A stretch of 21,917 nt of DNA from DATBMY01 sp036554605 (GTDB taxonomy: Bacteria > Acidobacteriota > Blastocatellia > UBA7656), in assembly GCA_036554605.1 (NCBI GenBank), contig DATBMY010000048.1:1-21917 (forward strand). The letters run 5' to 3'. A program made the translations under genes and the position numbers. This document shows positions 1 through 7,610 of this stretch, piece by piece (the stretch's first letter is position 1; each line of letters starts with the position of its first letter). The notes beneath the pieces are model-generated. The model saw only the letters and a program-made list of their open reading frames with translations, was not told the DNA's origin and made no database searches.

Positions 1-13
1 CACCATAAAGACG

Positions 14-1078
14 ATGAGCTACAAAACAGGTAAATCCATCGCAATTCTCATATTCAGTCTTTCGTGCGCGGCCGTCTATGGGTTCGAGCCGCAGTCTCGC
101 CTCGCTCAGCCGAGCGCGCGGGATTATTCGAAATTCTCGCATCGCACGGCGTCGCACGCCCGGCTCGCCTGCTCCTCCTGCCACAAGTTTCCGTCCTCCA
201 ACTGGAAACAGGTACGCAAGGGCGACGACGCGTTCCCGGACGTGACCGATTATCCGCAGCACGCGGCCTGCATAAGTTGCCACCGCCAGCAATTCTTCAG
301 CGGGTCGCCACCCAAAATATGCTCTATATGCCATAGCGAACCGTCGCCGCGCAACAGCGAGCGCCACGCTTTCCCCAACCCGCGTGAGATCTTTGACGCG
401 ACCGCGAAAGGGCAGGGGATGCTTACGCAGTTCGCCATATATTTTCCACACGACAAACACGACGCTATGGGGGACAAAGAGAGCTGCGCGTCGTGTCACG
501 AGACTTATAAGCCGCAGGGCGAGAGCGACGACGAATATATGACCTCCCGGCCTAAAGAACTGCCCGAAGAGGCATTCTGGCTCAAGAAGGGCACGTTTAA
601 GACTACGCCCACAAGCCATGCCGCCTGCTTTACCTGTCATTCAGAGGATAGCGGACTTAAGCCCGCGCCCACGGATTGCGCTATCTGCCACAAGCTCATG
701 ACGGCAGAACCGCGCGGTGATTTCGACGCGAAGATCGCCGAGGCGATGGCTCTTAAGGACCGCGTTATTCTCGAGAAATGGCGCCGGCGCGACGCGGCGA
801 GGTTTCGGCACGAGTTCTTCAGCCACGCCGAGATGGATTGCAAGGCATGTCATAACCTGGCTGCGATGAACACCGCCGACGAAAAGACAAAGAAAGTGCC
901 GCTCGCGTCGTGCAAAGAGTGCCACATCGGCGCAACAGCCGATGAGGGAGTATTGAACGCCGAAATAGAGCAGAAGAAAAAGAGCGCCGCCTTCGAGTGC
1001 ATAAAGTGCCATGTTACGAACGGCAAACATGCCGTGCCGGAATCTCACTTGAAAGCCATACCCGCGGCCGTAAAATAA
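14..1078 (+). CDS. Nine-haem c-type cytochrome (cytochrome c3-like)
   Basis: Probable periplasmic or extracytoplasmic electron carrier. The 354-residue protein has nine CxxCH haem-binding motifs, with first cysteines near residues 53, 86, 103, 158, 205, 222, 276, 300 and 329. An N-terminal hydrophobic stretch (about residues 8-23) acts as a signal peptide. Histidines in F-S-H and H-x-x-H contexts between the motifs are candidate distal ligands, as in the cytochrome c3/c7 fold. The N-terminal pattern KFSH...HARL-C-x2-CH recurs in the next gene, so the two are paralogues. The stop is 18 bp before the next start, which suggests one operon. Only 13 bases lie upstream and show no clear ribosome binding site, so the ATG is the best visible start and the promoter is outside the window. 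The electron partner is unknown. Covalent multihaem binding is near certain; the precise role is not. Confidence 0.9.
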   Translation: MSYKTGKSIAILIFSLSCAAVYGFEPQSRLAQPSARDYSKFSHRTASHARLACSSCHKFPSSNWKQVRKGDDAFPDVTDYPQHAACISCHRQQFFSGSPPKICSICHSEPSPRNSERHAFPNPREIFDATAKGQGMLTQFAIYFPHDKHDAMGDKESCASCHETYKPQGESDDEYMTSRPKELPEEAFWLKKGTFKTTPTSHAACFTCHSEDSGLKPAPTDCAICHKLMTAEPRGDFDAKIAEAMALKDRVILEKWRRRDAARFRHEFFSHAEMDCKACHNLAAMNTADEKTKKVPLASCKECHIGATADEGVLNAEIEQKKKSAAFECIKCHVTNGKHAVPESHLKAIPAAVK

Positions 1079-1096
1079 TAATGGATTGGGATAAAG

Positions 1097-2008
1097 ATGC
1101 CAGACACGGTTGAAAAAGAAGGCGGGCAACCGCGACGGCCGATGAAAATTCGGCGCATTGCGCTCTTAGCCCTCCTGGTGGTTATTTGCACCGGCTTCAC
1201 TCTATTGCTGGCGCTCGACTTTTCTAATCCTGAAAAAGAAGAGCCGCCACCCGCCGTGATATCGCCCGTCCAGCCGCAGTCGTCTTCACCCCGGCGCGCC
1301 GCTTCGACCGAGAACATAGACTTTTCGAAGTTCTCGCACAAATCAGCGGCGCACGCGCGGCTATCGTGTCTGCTTTGCCACCGCCGCGAGGATGGCGGGG
1401 ACCGCCCCGCACGGCCTGGCCACACACCCTGCGCGGGATGCCACTCGCAGCAGTTCGCCAATGCCGAAAGCCCCATGTGCACAATCTGTCACACAAAGCC
1501 GGCTGCCGCGGCCATAAAGCCGTTCCCGAGGCTCAAGAGCTTCGGCGCGAGCTTCAATCACTCGGCCCACTCCGGTGTGAATTGCGCGACCTGCCATAAG
1601 CCGACTCGTCAAGGAGTCGCATTATCGATACCAACGGGCGTTGCGGCCCACAAGACCTGTTACCAGTGCCACGCGGCGCAGGCGCAGGCGGGCGGGCGCG
1701 ATATATCCTCTTGCGGAACCTGTCACGGAGAAGACCCGAATCGCATGGGAGGGCAATCGACAAGAGCCTTCAGGGTAAACTTCAGCCACGCGGAACACGG
1801 TCGCAAGCAGGGTCTCAACTGCTCGCAGTGTCACAGCGTCAGGGCTGGCGCGGCGGCGGTTACCTCCCCGCAACCGGCGCAGCATAAAGCCTCGGCGCGC
1901 GCCCAAAGCTGCATGAGCTGCCACAATGGTAAACGAGCTTTCGGCGGTGAGAACTTCTCCGACTGCAAGCGCTGCCACACGGGCGATAACTTCAGCTTCG
2001 CGAAATAA
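1097..2008 (+). CDS. Membrane-anchored nine-haem c-type cytochrome
   Basis: Second multihaem cytochrome of the pair, 303 residues. A single hydrophobic segment (about residues 19-41) follows basic residues, so the protein is probably held in the inner membrane with its haem domain outside the cytoplasm. A proline/serine-rich linker (about 45-70) leads to nine CxxCH motifs with first cysteines near 91, 112, 128, 163, 188, 206, 242, 272 and 290. Repeated F-x-H-x-x-H blocks resemble cytochrome c7/c3 modules. The order of the first three motifs and the flanking text (KFSH, QQF, CTICH) match the upstream gene. It could pass electrons from the quinone pool or membrane enzymes to periplasmic carriers; this is inferred from the anchor and haem count only. 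A start at 1142 (Met16, directly before the anchor) is an alternative. Neither start has a strong ribosome binding site. Confidence 0.88.
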   Translation: MPDTVEKEGGQPRRPMKIRRIALLALLVVICTGFTLLLALDFSNPEKEEPPPAVISPVQPQSSSPRRAASTENIDFSKFSHKSAAHARLSCLLCHRREDGGDRPARPGHTPCAGCHSQQFANAESPMCTICHTKPAAAAIKPFPRLKSFGASFNHSAHSGVNCATCHKPTRQGVALSIPTGVAAHKTCYQCHAAQAQAGGRDISSCGTCHGEDPNRMGGQSTRAFRVNFSHAEHGRKQGLNCSQCHSVRAGAAAVTSPQPAQHKASARAQSCMSCHNGKRAFGGENFSDCKRCHTGDNFSFAK

Positions 2009-2065
2009 ATGAGTCGAGAGAGGTGAGTCGCCAAGAGAGGCGAAGCAGCGGATCCGGCAGAGGCA

Positions 2066-2103
2066 GGGGTATCATCGCTGGTCGCCGGCTCGATGAATAC
2101 CCC
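2066..2103. other. Inverted repeat between convergent genes
   Basis: GGGGTATCATCG (2066-2077) pairs with CGATGAATACCCC (2091-2103), leaving one unpaired base and a 13-base loop. It lies between the converging nine-haem cytochrome gene and the monohaem cytochrome gene and may end or protect one of the transcripts. There is no T run on either strand, so it is not a textbook intrinsic terminator. Confidence 0.35.
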
Positions 2104-2126
2104 CGCGGATGGAACCATCATTGGGC

Positions 2127-2543
2127 TTACTTCTGTTGCATGGACTCGATGTACATGGTTAAGGCATAGACATCAAGTCTTGCGACGCTCTTCTCTGTTC
2201 TGACGTGTCTGAAGACCCTTCCCCATACAGGCATATCGCTGGTGCCATGGGCTCTGATTTCCGTTTGGCCTACCTCGCCGGCAATCACGAGTTTTATACG
2301 CGCGGCGGGGAACATCCCCTCCTTCGTTTCTATCTGGGTCAGGTCGGGAAGCGGCGTGGAGAGACTTGACGCGACGGGGCCATGTCCTTTGCCATCAGCG
2401 CCGTGACAGCTTGCGCAATACTGCAGGTAAAGCCTTCGCCCCCTCTCATCACTTGCGCCCGCTTGCGAAGACGAGATGACCGAGTCAGATACGAGCAGAA
2501 CGCCCAGAGCAAGCACCACGCTGGTTAAGAACTTGCGTGCCAT
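2127..2543 (-). CDS. Exported monohaem cytochrome c (class I type)
   Basis: Small soluble electron carrier of 138 residues. A signal peptide covers about residues 1-29. The single CASCH motif (C43, C46, H47) sits in the usual class I context (R-L-Y-L-Q-Y-C-x2-CHG-x-x-GKG-x-GPVA). Met104 in H-G-T-S-D-M-P-V-W-G is the likely sixth ligand, and the C-terminal helix V-Y-A-L-T-M-Y-I-E-S is typical. AAGGAGG lies 6 bases before the ATG. It is clearly paralogous to the cytochrome behind the malic enzyme gene: both share LQYCA-CHG, GPVA, PDLT, HGT and MPVWG. A paired Crp-type operator lies about 225 bp upstream, giving an apparent leader of about 190 bases. It may shuttle electrons between membrane complexes and the multihaem cytochromes; the partner is inferred from context. 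Confidence 0.9.
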   Translation of the reverse strand: MARKFLTSVVLALGVLLVSDSVISSSQAGASDERGRRLYLQYCASCHGADGKGHGPVASSLSTPLPDLTQIETKEGMFPAARIKLVIAGEVGQTEIRAHGTSDMPVWGRVFRHVRTEKSVARLDVYALTMYIESMQQK

Positions 2544-2739
2544 AGCGTCCTCCTTTCAACCCGGTTACGGGATTGGATCGAGCAATCACCAGAGTGCCCA
2601 TCTGTATCGACAGATATATGCACCTGATATTTCATGTGAGAGAAATGCGTAACTGCTCGCGGACTGGCTGGCACGAAAACATCGGGAATTCATGCGGCAG
2701 TTACATGTTCTGTAAGCAGCCCGCATCTTTCCATGATCA

Positions 2740-2804
2740 AGTCTATGACAAACCGGTTTCGAGATATATGACGGGCGTCACGGCCGGAGGTGACAGTAGT
2801 CACC
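2740..2804 (-). promoter_or_regulatory. Paired Crp/Fnr-type operator and promoter, monohaem cytochrome
   Basis: On the + strand the proximal palindrome is TATGACGGGCGTCACG (2767-2782) and the distal one GGTGACAGTAGTCACC (2789-2804). They are separated by 6 bp, so the centres are 22 bp apart. On the minus strand a -10-like TAGACT (2740-2745) puts the start near 2733 and the proximal site at -41.5. This is a class II activator position with a second site at -63.5. The gene served is the monohaem cytochrome ending its 5' side at 2543. The first base-pair step, TATGA on the outer proximal arm, recurs at the other operators. Confidence 0.75.
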
Positions 2805-2830
2805 CCGGTGCAATCATCCCATGTATGTAA

Positions 2831-2866
2831 AAAGCTCCTATCGTCGAGAGATCGGCGATAGGAGCT
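2831..2866 (-). terminator. Rho-independent terminator after the CX8CH multihaem cytochrome gene
   Basis: On the minus strand AGCTCCTATCG (2866-2856) pairs perfectly over 11 bp with CGATAGGAGCT (2843-2833). A five-T run follows at 2835-2831, counting the stem's last base. It is about 170 bp after the stop of the multihaem cytochrome gene at 3035 and upstream of the operator pair for the next gene. The 12-base loop is longer than ideal. Confidence 0.7.
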
Positions 2867-2885
2867 GGTTGGCTTTCAGCTACGG

Positions 2886-2963
2886 TCGGGGCCGGGCAAT
2901 CTTGATTAGCACCCTGACTAACACGCACGCTGTAAGACGCTTTTACCGTCTGCCCGGCCCCGA
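2886..2963 (-). other. Long imperfect structured element in the cytochrome 3' region
   Basis: TCGGGGCCGGGCA (2886-2898) is perfectly complementary over 13 bp to TGCCCGGCCCCGA (2951-2963). The 52-base interior can form two smaller hairpins: TTAG/CTAA, and AGACG (2935-2939) with CGTCT (2947-2951; its last base is shared with the outer stem). The result is a three-way-junction-like shape followed by a terminator on the minus strand. I do not recognise a known riboswitch or ncRNA family. It could be a 3' stabiliser, an attenuator or a small RNA. Confidence 0.45.
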
Positions 2964-3034
2964 GCTGGACTTATCAATGATCACCTCCTTCGGCCTGGAT
3001 TCGGCGGGCCTGCGCTCGCCGTTATGCCTTGACC

Positions 3035-3976
3035 TCATTGATTGGCCTTGACCTGCGCTTCCATTTCATCCCACAGCGCCTTGTAATCGGCTGCCGTAGC
3101 CGCGGCGTGGCTCTTCTTTAGCTTGCCGGGCTTGAGTGGCCACCAATTCTTGTGGGTCTGCTTCATGTAGGGCAGGAAGGCGAGTGTCCCCTCGGTTGTG
3201 TAACCGGGATGGCAGTGAATAACCGATCCCTGCACGCCGCATGAGAACGGAAGGTTCTTTGCGACCTTGAAGTCGTGGAAGACCTTGTTCAGCGCGGGAT
3301 TTGCTTCTATAGGGGCATAGGGCGCCATGTGGCAATCTATGCACTTGACGCCGACTTCATACATCACGGCCATGGCCGGAACGTCTTCGTCGTGACGCTC
3401 GATGTGGCACGAGAGGCAAAGCTGATCCTCCTCGCCGTGGTGTATAACGTCATAAGCCTCGGGCTTGGACTTATCCATACCATACTTGTAGAGGCCGAGC
3501 CTGCGGCCGAGCACGACCGCCGCGTTGTGCGACGGGTGGCAGACGGCGCAGGTCACGCCCTCCATCTGGCCGTCGGGTATCTGCTCGGTGTTTATGAGTA
3601 TGCCCTTCTTGAATGTCGCTTCCGGTTTTGCTTGAAGCGGCGAATGGCACTTGGCGCAGTATGTGTTCTGCGTCGACTTGTAGTTGGAATTCGCGTGCTG
3701 TGATGCAAACCAGCCGTTGCCGGTGAACTTGAAGACCTTGTTCGTATCGTCCCAGTTTACTCCTACCGCCTCGATCATATGAGGGCCGCGCCGCGTGCCA
3801 TCCGGGTTGTACTGGAAATGACAGCGGGTGCAGCCGTTCGCCTCCGTGTAGTTGTAATCTGGTCTGTTGAGCGCCGTTGGCGCGGGGGTCGTCTGTGCGC
3901 TGGATGATTGCGTAAGAGCCAGGAGGCCGAGCGTAAAGAGCGCTACTATGGATAACTGCGTCAGCCTTCGGTACAT
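3035..3976 (-). CDS. Multihaem cytochrome c with five CxxCH and one CX8CH motif
   Basis: Exported multihaem cytochrome of 313 residues. I start it at the ATG at 3976 because GGAGGTGG lies 5 bases upstream; an in-frame ATG at 4003 would add nine residues. A signal peptide covers about residues 1-28. CxxCH motifs begin near C49, C107, C143, C187 and C212. The fifth reads CIDCHMAPY, similar to the C-x2-CHM(P) motif common in nitrite-reductase and hydroxylamine-oxidoreductase-type multihaem proteins. Further on, C246-x8-C255-H256 stands where a sixth haem would be expected. No catalytic assignment is safe: it may be a cytochrome c554-like carrier or an enzyme. It lies between the conduit operon and a monohaem cytochrome on the same strand, with a terminator-like hairpin at 4232-4249 separating it from the barrel gene. 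No paired operator is seen directly upstream. Confidence 0.88.
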   Translation of the reverse strand: MYRRLTQLSIVALFTLGLLALTQSSSAQTTPAPTALNRPDYNYTEANGCTRCHFQYNPDGTRRGPHMIEAVGVNWDDTNKVFKFTGNGWFASQHANSNYKSTQNTYCAKCHSPLQAKPEATFKKGILINTEQIPDGQMEGVTCAVCHPSHNAAVVLGRRLGLYKYGMDKSKPEAYDVIHHGEEDQLCLSCHIERHDEDVPAMAVMYEVGVKCIDCHMAPYAPIEANPALNKVFHDFKVAKNLPFSCGVQGSVIHCHPGYTTEGTLAFLPYMKQTHKNWWPLKPGKLKKSHAAATAADYKALWDEMEAQVKANQ

Positions 3977-4129
3977 ATTTGCCACCTCCATATTAAGGAT
4001 CATGAAGTCCTGGGAACGGGTGGCCAGGGATTAAGCGGGTTCTCGCTGGTCATCTGCTGCTAAGCTCTGGCTTCGTTGTCCTACTGCCAAAGCTATGGTT
4101 ATTGCCCTGGGCGAGCGGTCATAAGGAGG

Positions 4130-4152
4130 AGCGGCTTGCCTCCTCCTTACGA
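4130..4152. other. Small palindromic hairpin in a 278-bp gap
   Basis: TAAGGAGGA and TCCTCCTTA form a 9-bp stem around a 10-base loop between the barrel gene and the next cytochrome gene. There is no T run. Apart from this hairpin and the terminator at 4232-4249, I see no gene or operator in 3977-4254. Confidence 0.3.
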
Positions 4153-4231
4153 TCTCGCTCGTCCGCTATTTGCCTTCCGAACTTTATTAATGTCCGGTAG
4201 CTTCTAGTTCTATTTTGTCAAACAACGCAAA

Positions 4232-4249
4232 GGGTGAACCCCTTCACCC
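4232..4249 (-). terminator. Probable terminator after the outer-membrane barrel gene
   Basis: On the minus strand GGGTGAA, a four-base loop, and TTCACCC form a perfect 7-bp stem, followed by TTTGCGTTGTTT. It begins 6 bases after the barrel stop codon. The T tract is broken, so strength is uncertain. Confidence 0.55.
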
Positions 4250-4254
4250 GCGCG

Positions 4255-6456
4255 TTACTCAGGCCGCCCGAAATATATCTTGAGCGACGTGTACGGCAGG
4301 TGAGCCTGATAGAACTGGTTATTGCCAAACTCGGGAGAGAACTGGCTGAGGGCGAACCTGTCTTTATAGTCGAAGTACTGGTAGCCGACTACCCAGTCAA
4401 CCATCCGGTGCAGCTTGACCGCCAGCCTGGCCTCGGGTGATTGGAACTGGTATGGGAACGAGCCTATCAGTATTGTCGGCTCGGTCACCCGGTCGTCCTG
4501 TCCCTTGTCGTTATGTATTCGATAGCTGGCATAGAGTCTCACCCTTGGGTGAAACTCGGCCGAAGTGTTTACGAATACGAAGTTGTCGCGCATGAAGTAA
4601 CGGCTGAGCCCGGTCTGGCGCAGACCGCCGGAGAAGAAGATTATGTCGACATCAGACGTTATTCGCTGGTAGGTGTAGCCAGAGCTTATCGAGAAGCGGG
4701 TCGAGGGCGTCCAATCAAACGATGATGTGAATATCCTCGTGTTGCTATCGGCGCCGAACCGCTGCGAGTTGATGTCGTCTTCAAGGGTTGAGGGGTTCTT
4801 GTTGTCCCTCGTCACGAGCGACGCGTTTATGGAAAGCGTCTTCGTCGGCCGCCAGATGTTGCGCAGCCGGAAGTATGTGTAATCAAACGGGGCGACGCGC
4901 GTGAATACGTTGTCGTTTTCGCCCGTCTCCACGTCGAAGAATAGGGTCCAGGCCTTTATAGGTTTGGCCTTAAGGCCGAACAAAAAGACATCGGCGTTTG
5001 TATCGATCGTATGCGGCTCGCCAGGCGTCACCGGCAGCGGCGAGTTCAGATTGATGGTCGTGTTGGTGAACTCTATCTGGCGGTCAGAGAACCTGTAGCC
5101 CAGATGCACCGACAGCCGCCTGGTTATATCGAAGTCGCCTTCGACGAGGTTCGCATAGCGGCGATAGCTCATATCTCGAAAGACGAGCGTGTTGGTGAAG
5201 ACCGGCGGCAGGGGCGTCTCGCCGAACAGCGTGTTTCGCGTGCGCAGCAGGTCTTCGTCGAGCACATGCCCGCCGCTCAGATCGAAGCTATTAGCCCGGA
5301 ACGTGTTCGACAATCTCAGCCAGCGGGTCGCAAAGTAAGTCACTCCCAGCTCTACCTGCCGGGTCGTCCTGCGGGTGTTGCCGTCGATGCGCGTGAGGTC
5401 GAGCTTTATATTGTTGTTGGAGCCGTCGACGCCCGTGATGTGCTCGAACAGGGTGAAGTCGCTTTCGGAGTTCGAGTATATGAAGCGCCCCGTGAAGTCG
5501 AACTTGTTGGCGAGCAGCGTATGCGCGCTCAAGCGCGTGAAAGGCGTCTTGCCGCGAGTCGGCACGTCACGATTGAACGTGTCGAGGCGACTGGTATTGA
5601 GCGGGTTGTTGCCGACCTGCGGGCTGTCTACGAGGTAGCGGGTATCTTCCTTGAAGAAGCGCCAGCCCTGCTGGAACGACAGGTCGAAGACCCAGAGCTT
5701 CGCATCCGCGCCCACGCGGAAATCGTCCGCCGTTACGCGGGTTGGCGAAAGCACCGGAAATTCGTCGCGCGCATAGTCCCAGGTAAAGAGCGACGGGCCG
5801 CTTATGCGACTCAGCGAATAACCCAGGTTGAATCTTATACGGTCATTGGCCGGGAGCAGAGTCAGATCGAAATCGCCCTGGCGGTATTCCGTATCGGTGA
5901 TGTGCTGGTTAAGCGCGAGATTTCGCAGGCTGTTGAAATCCTTCATCCTGCGATAATTCGCGTCGAACTTGTACCACTCGGTCTTTGCGGCGTTGATTCT
6001 CAGCAGCCGGTTCGGGTCTTCGCCCCAGCCGAAGGAGCTTACGAGCAGGTCGTCGAAGAGCATCCCGTCGCCGTTTCGCGACTTGAGCATCAAGCTCGAA
6101 TCGAATATGCGGAAGCCCGGCGTATAGTTCAGGTCGCTGCGATATTTGTCGGCGTTGCCCTCTATGGCCAGTCCGCGCACGCCGAACTCTATGCTTGACC
6201 TGATGATGTAGGGCGAATCGGCCTGGGCCTGGGATTGAGCCTTCGGCTCGGCCTTGGCCTTCGCATCCACCTTAGCCTCCGCGACCCCGGTCTCATCCGA
6301 ATTGATCGCGACCTGTTTTGTCTTCTCGCTTTCGGGCTTATCCTGCTGGGCCCTGACGTCATTGACCACTAACAGAAGGCCGATGACAAAACCGAGCAGA
6401 AACAGGACTGAGAATCCGAATCTGTTCTTAATGGCAAGTGTGTCGTTGATAGCCAT
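4255..6456 (-). CDS. MtrB/PioB-like outer-membrane beta-barrel of a porin-cytochrome conduit
   Basis: Predicted outer-membrane beta-barrel, 733 residues, that would hold the decahaem cytochrome encoded just upstream and let electrons cross the outer membrane. An N-terminal hydrophobic signal (about 13-36) is followed by an acidic and then lysine/alanine-rich linker (about 40-77). From about residue 85 to the end the protein has alternating aromatic/hydrophobic short strands with polar turns, such as F-E-G-R-F-I-Y-S and L-S-V-H-L-G-Y-R, ending in S-L-K-I-Y-F-G-R-P-E. Length and partner match the MtrB/PioB group (roughly 650-850 residues). I find no cysteine, so the N-terminal CXXC of Shewanella MtrB is absent. 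GGAGG lies 9 bases before the ATG, and the gene starts 20 bp after the decahaem stop. Family assignment rests on size, barrel pattern and partner, not on a diagnostic motif. Confidence 0.82.
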   Translation of the reverse strand: MAINDTLAIKNRFGFSVLFLLGFVIGLLLVVNDVRAQQDKPESEKTKQVAINSDETGVAEAKVDAKAKAEPKAQSQAQADSPYIIRSSIEFGVRGLAIEGNADKYRSDLNYTPGFRIFDSSLMLKSRNGDGMLFDDLLVSSFGWGEDPNRLLRINAAKTEWYKFDANYRRMKDFNSLRNLALNQHITDTEYRQGDFDLTLLPANDRIRFNLGYSLSRISGPSLFTWDYARDEFPVLSPTRVTADDFRVGADAKLWVFDLSFQQGWRFFKEDTRYLVDSPQVGNNPLNTSRLDTFNRDVPTRGKTPFTRLSAHTLLANKFDFTGRFIYSNSESDFTLFEHITGVDGSNNNIKLDLTRIDGNTRRTTRQVELGVTYFATRWLRLSNTFRANSFDLSGGHVLDEDLLRTRNTLFGETPLPPVFTNTLVFRDMSYRRYANLVEGDFDITRRLSVHLGYRFSDRQIEFTNTTINLNSPLPVTPGEPHTIDTNADVFLFGLKAKPIKAWTLFFDVETGENDNVFTRVAPFDYTYFRLRNIWRPTKTLSINASLVTRDNKNPSTLEDDINSQRFGADSNTRIFTSSFDWTPSTRFSISSGYTYQRITSDVDIIFFSGGLRQTGLSRYFMRDNFVFVNTSAEFHPRVRLYASYRIHNDKGQDDRVTEPTILIGSFPYQFQSPEARLAVKLHRMVDWVVGYQYFDYKDRFALSQFSPEFGNNQFYQAHLPYTSLKIYFGRPE

Positions 6457-6476
6457 CTCTATATACCTCCTGTGCC

Positions 6477-7517
6477 CTAGCGGAAGAAGAACTGATGAGT
6501 GTTAGAACCGTGAATCTTGGCGTGGCAAGTCGTGCAGTTCTGGAACCTCAAGGTTTGAATGTTGTGGAACGACGGCGTGTTCGGCGATCCGATGGCGTGC
6601 GCGTCCGAGTGGCATTCAAGGCAAAGCTGCTGCACCTGACTGCGTTTTAGCAGCCGCGGGTTTGCCGACCCGTGCACGTCGTGACAGGTGGCGCAGCCCT
6701 CGACCTTGACGGCCTCGTGCTCAAAGACAAACGGCCCTTGCTTATCGGTATGACATTTTATACATGCTACGTCATTGCCGAGCGAGGCGCGCGTCTGCTT
6801 CATATCATTATGTATGCCGGCTCCGCCGTGCGGGTTGTGACAGTCCGAGCATTTCATCGCGCCTTCCAGCACCTTGTGGTGGAAGGGCATGGTGAACTGG
6901 GACTTCTGTTCCGTATGACACGACATGCACAATTGCGCCTCGGGCTTGATCAACATCTTCGGCGGTTCTATGTCTGTCGCATGTCCGGGCGAGTTCCCTA
7001 CGGGTTGCAGCGTCGAGGGAGCCCCCACAGCCGCAATCGGCCCGACAAGCTTTTCGCCCTGGCGAGCCGAGTGGTGCGGCGAGTGGCAATCGTTGCAGCC
7101 CACGTCGTTACGCCAGTGCTCGCCACGCTTGAAGTTTATGTGCTCTTCTTTGCCTGAGTGGCACGTGAGGCATGTTTCTGAGATCTCTTTGGATGTTTCG
7201 TTCGCGAAAGTGCGGATAAGGGCCTTGTCGCCGCCTCCCTCCACGTGGGCCTTGCCCGGTCCGTGGCAGGATTCGCAGCCCTGAGCCTCGCTCTTCCATC
7301 CGGCTTTGTGTAGTCTTGAGTGAGCAGTCCTGGAAAAACTGTTGAATTGTTCTTCATGACAGCTTTGGCAAGTTTCGCTTCCGACATACCCGTCAGCCTG
7401 CGGCTGCTGTTCGCTTGCGGCAGCCGGCGTCGAAAGCGAACCGGCGGTGGCTGTCCACACCACAAGCGCGAAGCAGAGACTGACGATAGCCGTCTTTGCT
7501 AACTTTAAGGGGTTCAT
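6477..7517 (-). CDS. Decahaem c-type cytochrome, MtrA/DmsE family
   Basis: Periplasmic decahaem cytochrome of 346 residues, close to the usual 320-350 for MtrA, PioA and DmsE. It has a signal peptide (about 1-34) and ten CxxCH motifs with first cysteines near 50, 81, 116, 141, 197, 223, 252, 275, 299 and 328. The typical phrases CSDCHNPHG, CATCHDVHGS and CTTCHAKIHGSN are present, and the end F-F-R is also characteristic. In the known family this protein forms a haem wire plugged into an MtrB-type barrel, and the next gene here encodes such a barrel. GGAGGG lies 6 bases before the ATG. A paired Crp-type operator sits 56-93 bp upstream of the start. No outer-surface MtrC/OmcA-type decahaem protein is visible in the window, so the terminal reductase or external partner is missing or elsewhere. 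Confidence 0.93.
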   Translation of the reverse strand: MNPLKLAKTAIVSLCFALVVWTATAGSLSTPAAASEQQPQADGYVGSETCQSCHEEQFNSFSRTAHSRLHKAGWKSEAQGCESCHGPGKAHVEGGGDKALIRTFANETSKEISETCLTCHSGKEEHINFKRGEHWRNDVGCNDCHSPHHSARQGEKLVGPIAAVGAPSTLQPVGNSPGHATDIEPPKMLIKPEAQLCMSCHTEQKSQFTMPFHHKVLEGAMKCSDCHNPHGGAGIHNDMKQTRASLGNDVACIKCHTDKQGPFVFEHEAVKVEGCATCHDVHGSANPRLLKRSQVQQLCLECHSDAHAIGSPNTPSFHNIQTLRFQNCTTCHAKIHGSNTHQFFFR

Positions 7518-7546
7518 TTACTTCCCTCCTTACTTTTCCTAGCCAA

Positions 7547-7610
7547 TGTATAGGTTCCGTCTTCAAAAAAACTATGAGCGTTGTCACTACCGGCTGTGAC
7601 GTCTATCACG
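7547..7610 (-). promoter_or_regulatory. Paired Crp/Fnr-type operator and promoter, conduit operon
   Basis: The proximal palindrome is TATGAGCGTTGTCACT (7573-7588) and the distal one TGTGACGTCTATCACG (7595-7610), 22 bp centre to centre. On the minus strand the -10-like TATACA (7547-7552) gives a start near 7540 and puts the sites at about -40.5 and -62.5. The leader to the decahaem ATG is then about 23 bases and contains its GGAGGG ribosome binding site. Confidence 0.78.

Noticed and set aside
2573..2830. 85-codon + strand frame upstream of the monohaem cytochrome
   Set aside because: It has no ribosome binding site or family resemblance and runs over the operator pair and the leader of the opposite gene.
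2979..2990. GATCACCTCCTT on the + strand as the 3' end of a 16S rRNA gene
   Set aside because: No other 16S sequence precedes it. On the minus strand it works as a strong ribosome binding site.
4130..4152. TAAGGAGGA/TCCTCCTTA hairpin as a terminator
   Set aside because: No T run follows on either strand, and the hairpin at 4232-4249 is better placed for the barrel gene.
5011..6198. Long + strand open frame of 395 codons opposite the barrel gene
   Set aside because: Its composition is an antisense echo of the barrel gene, it has no ribosome binding site, and the minus-strand gene has signal peptide, barrel pattern and operon context.
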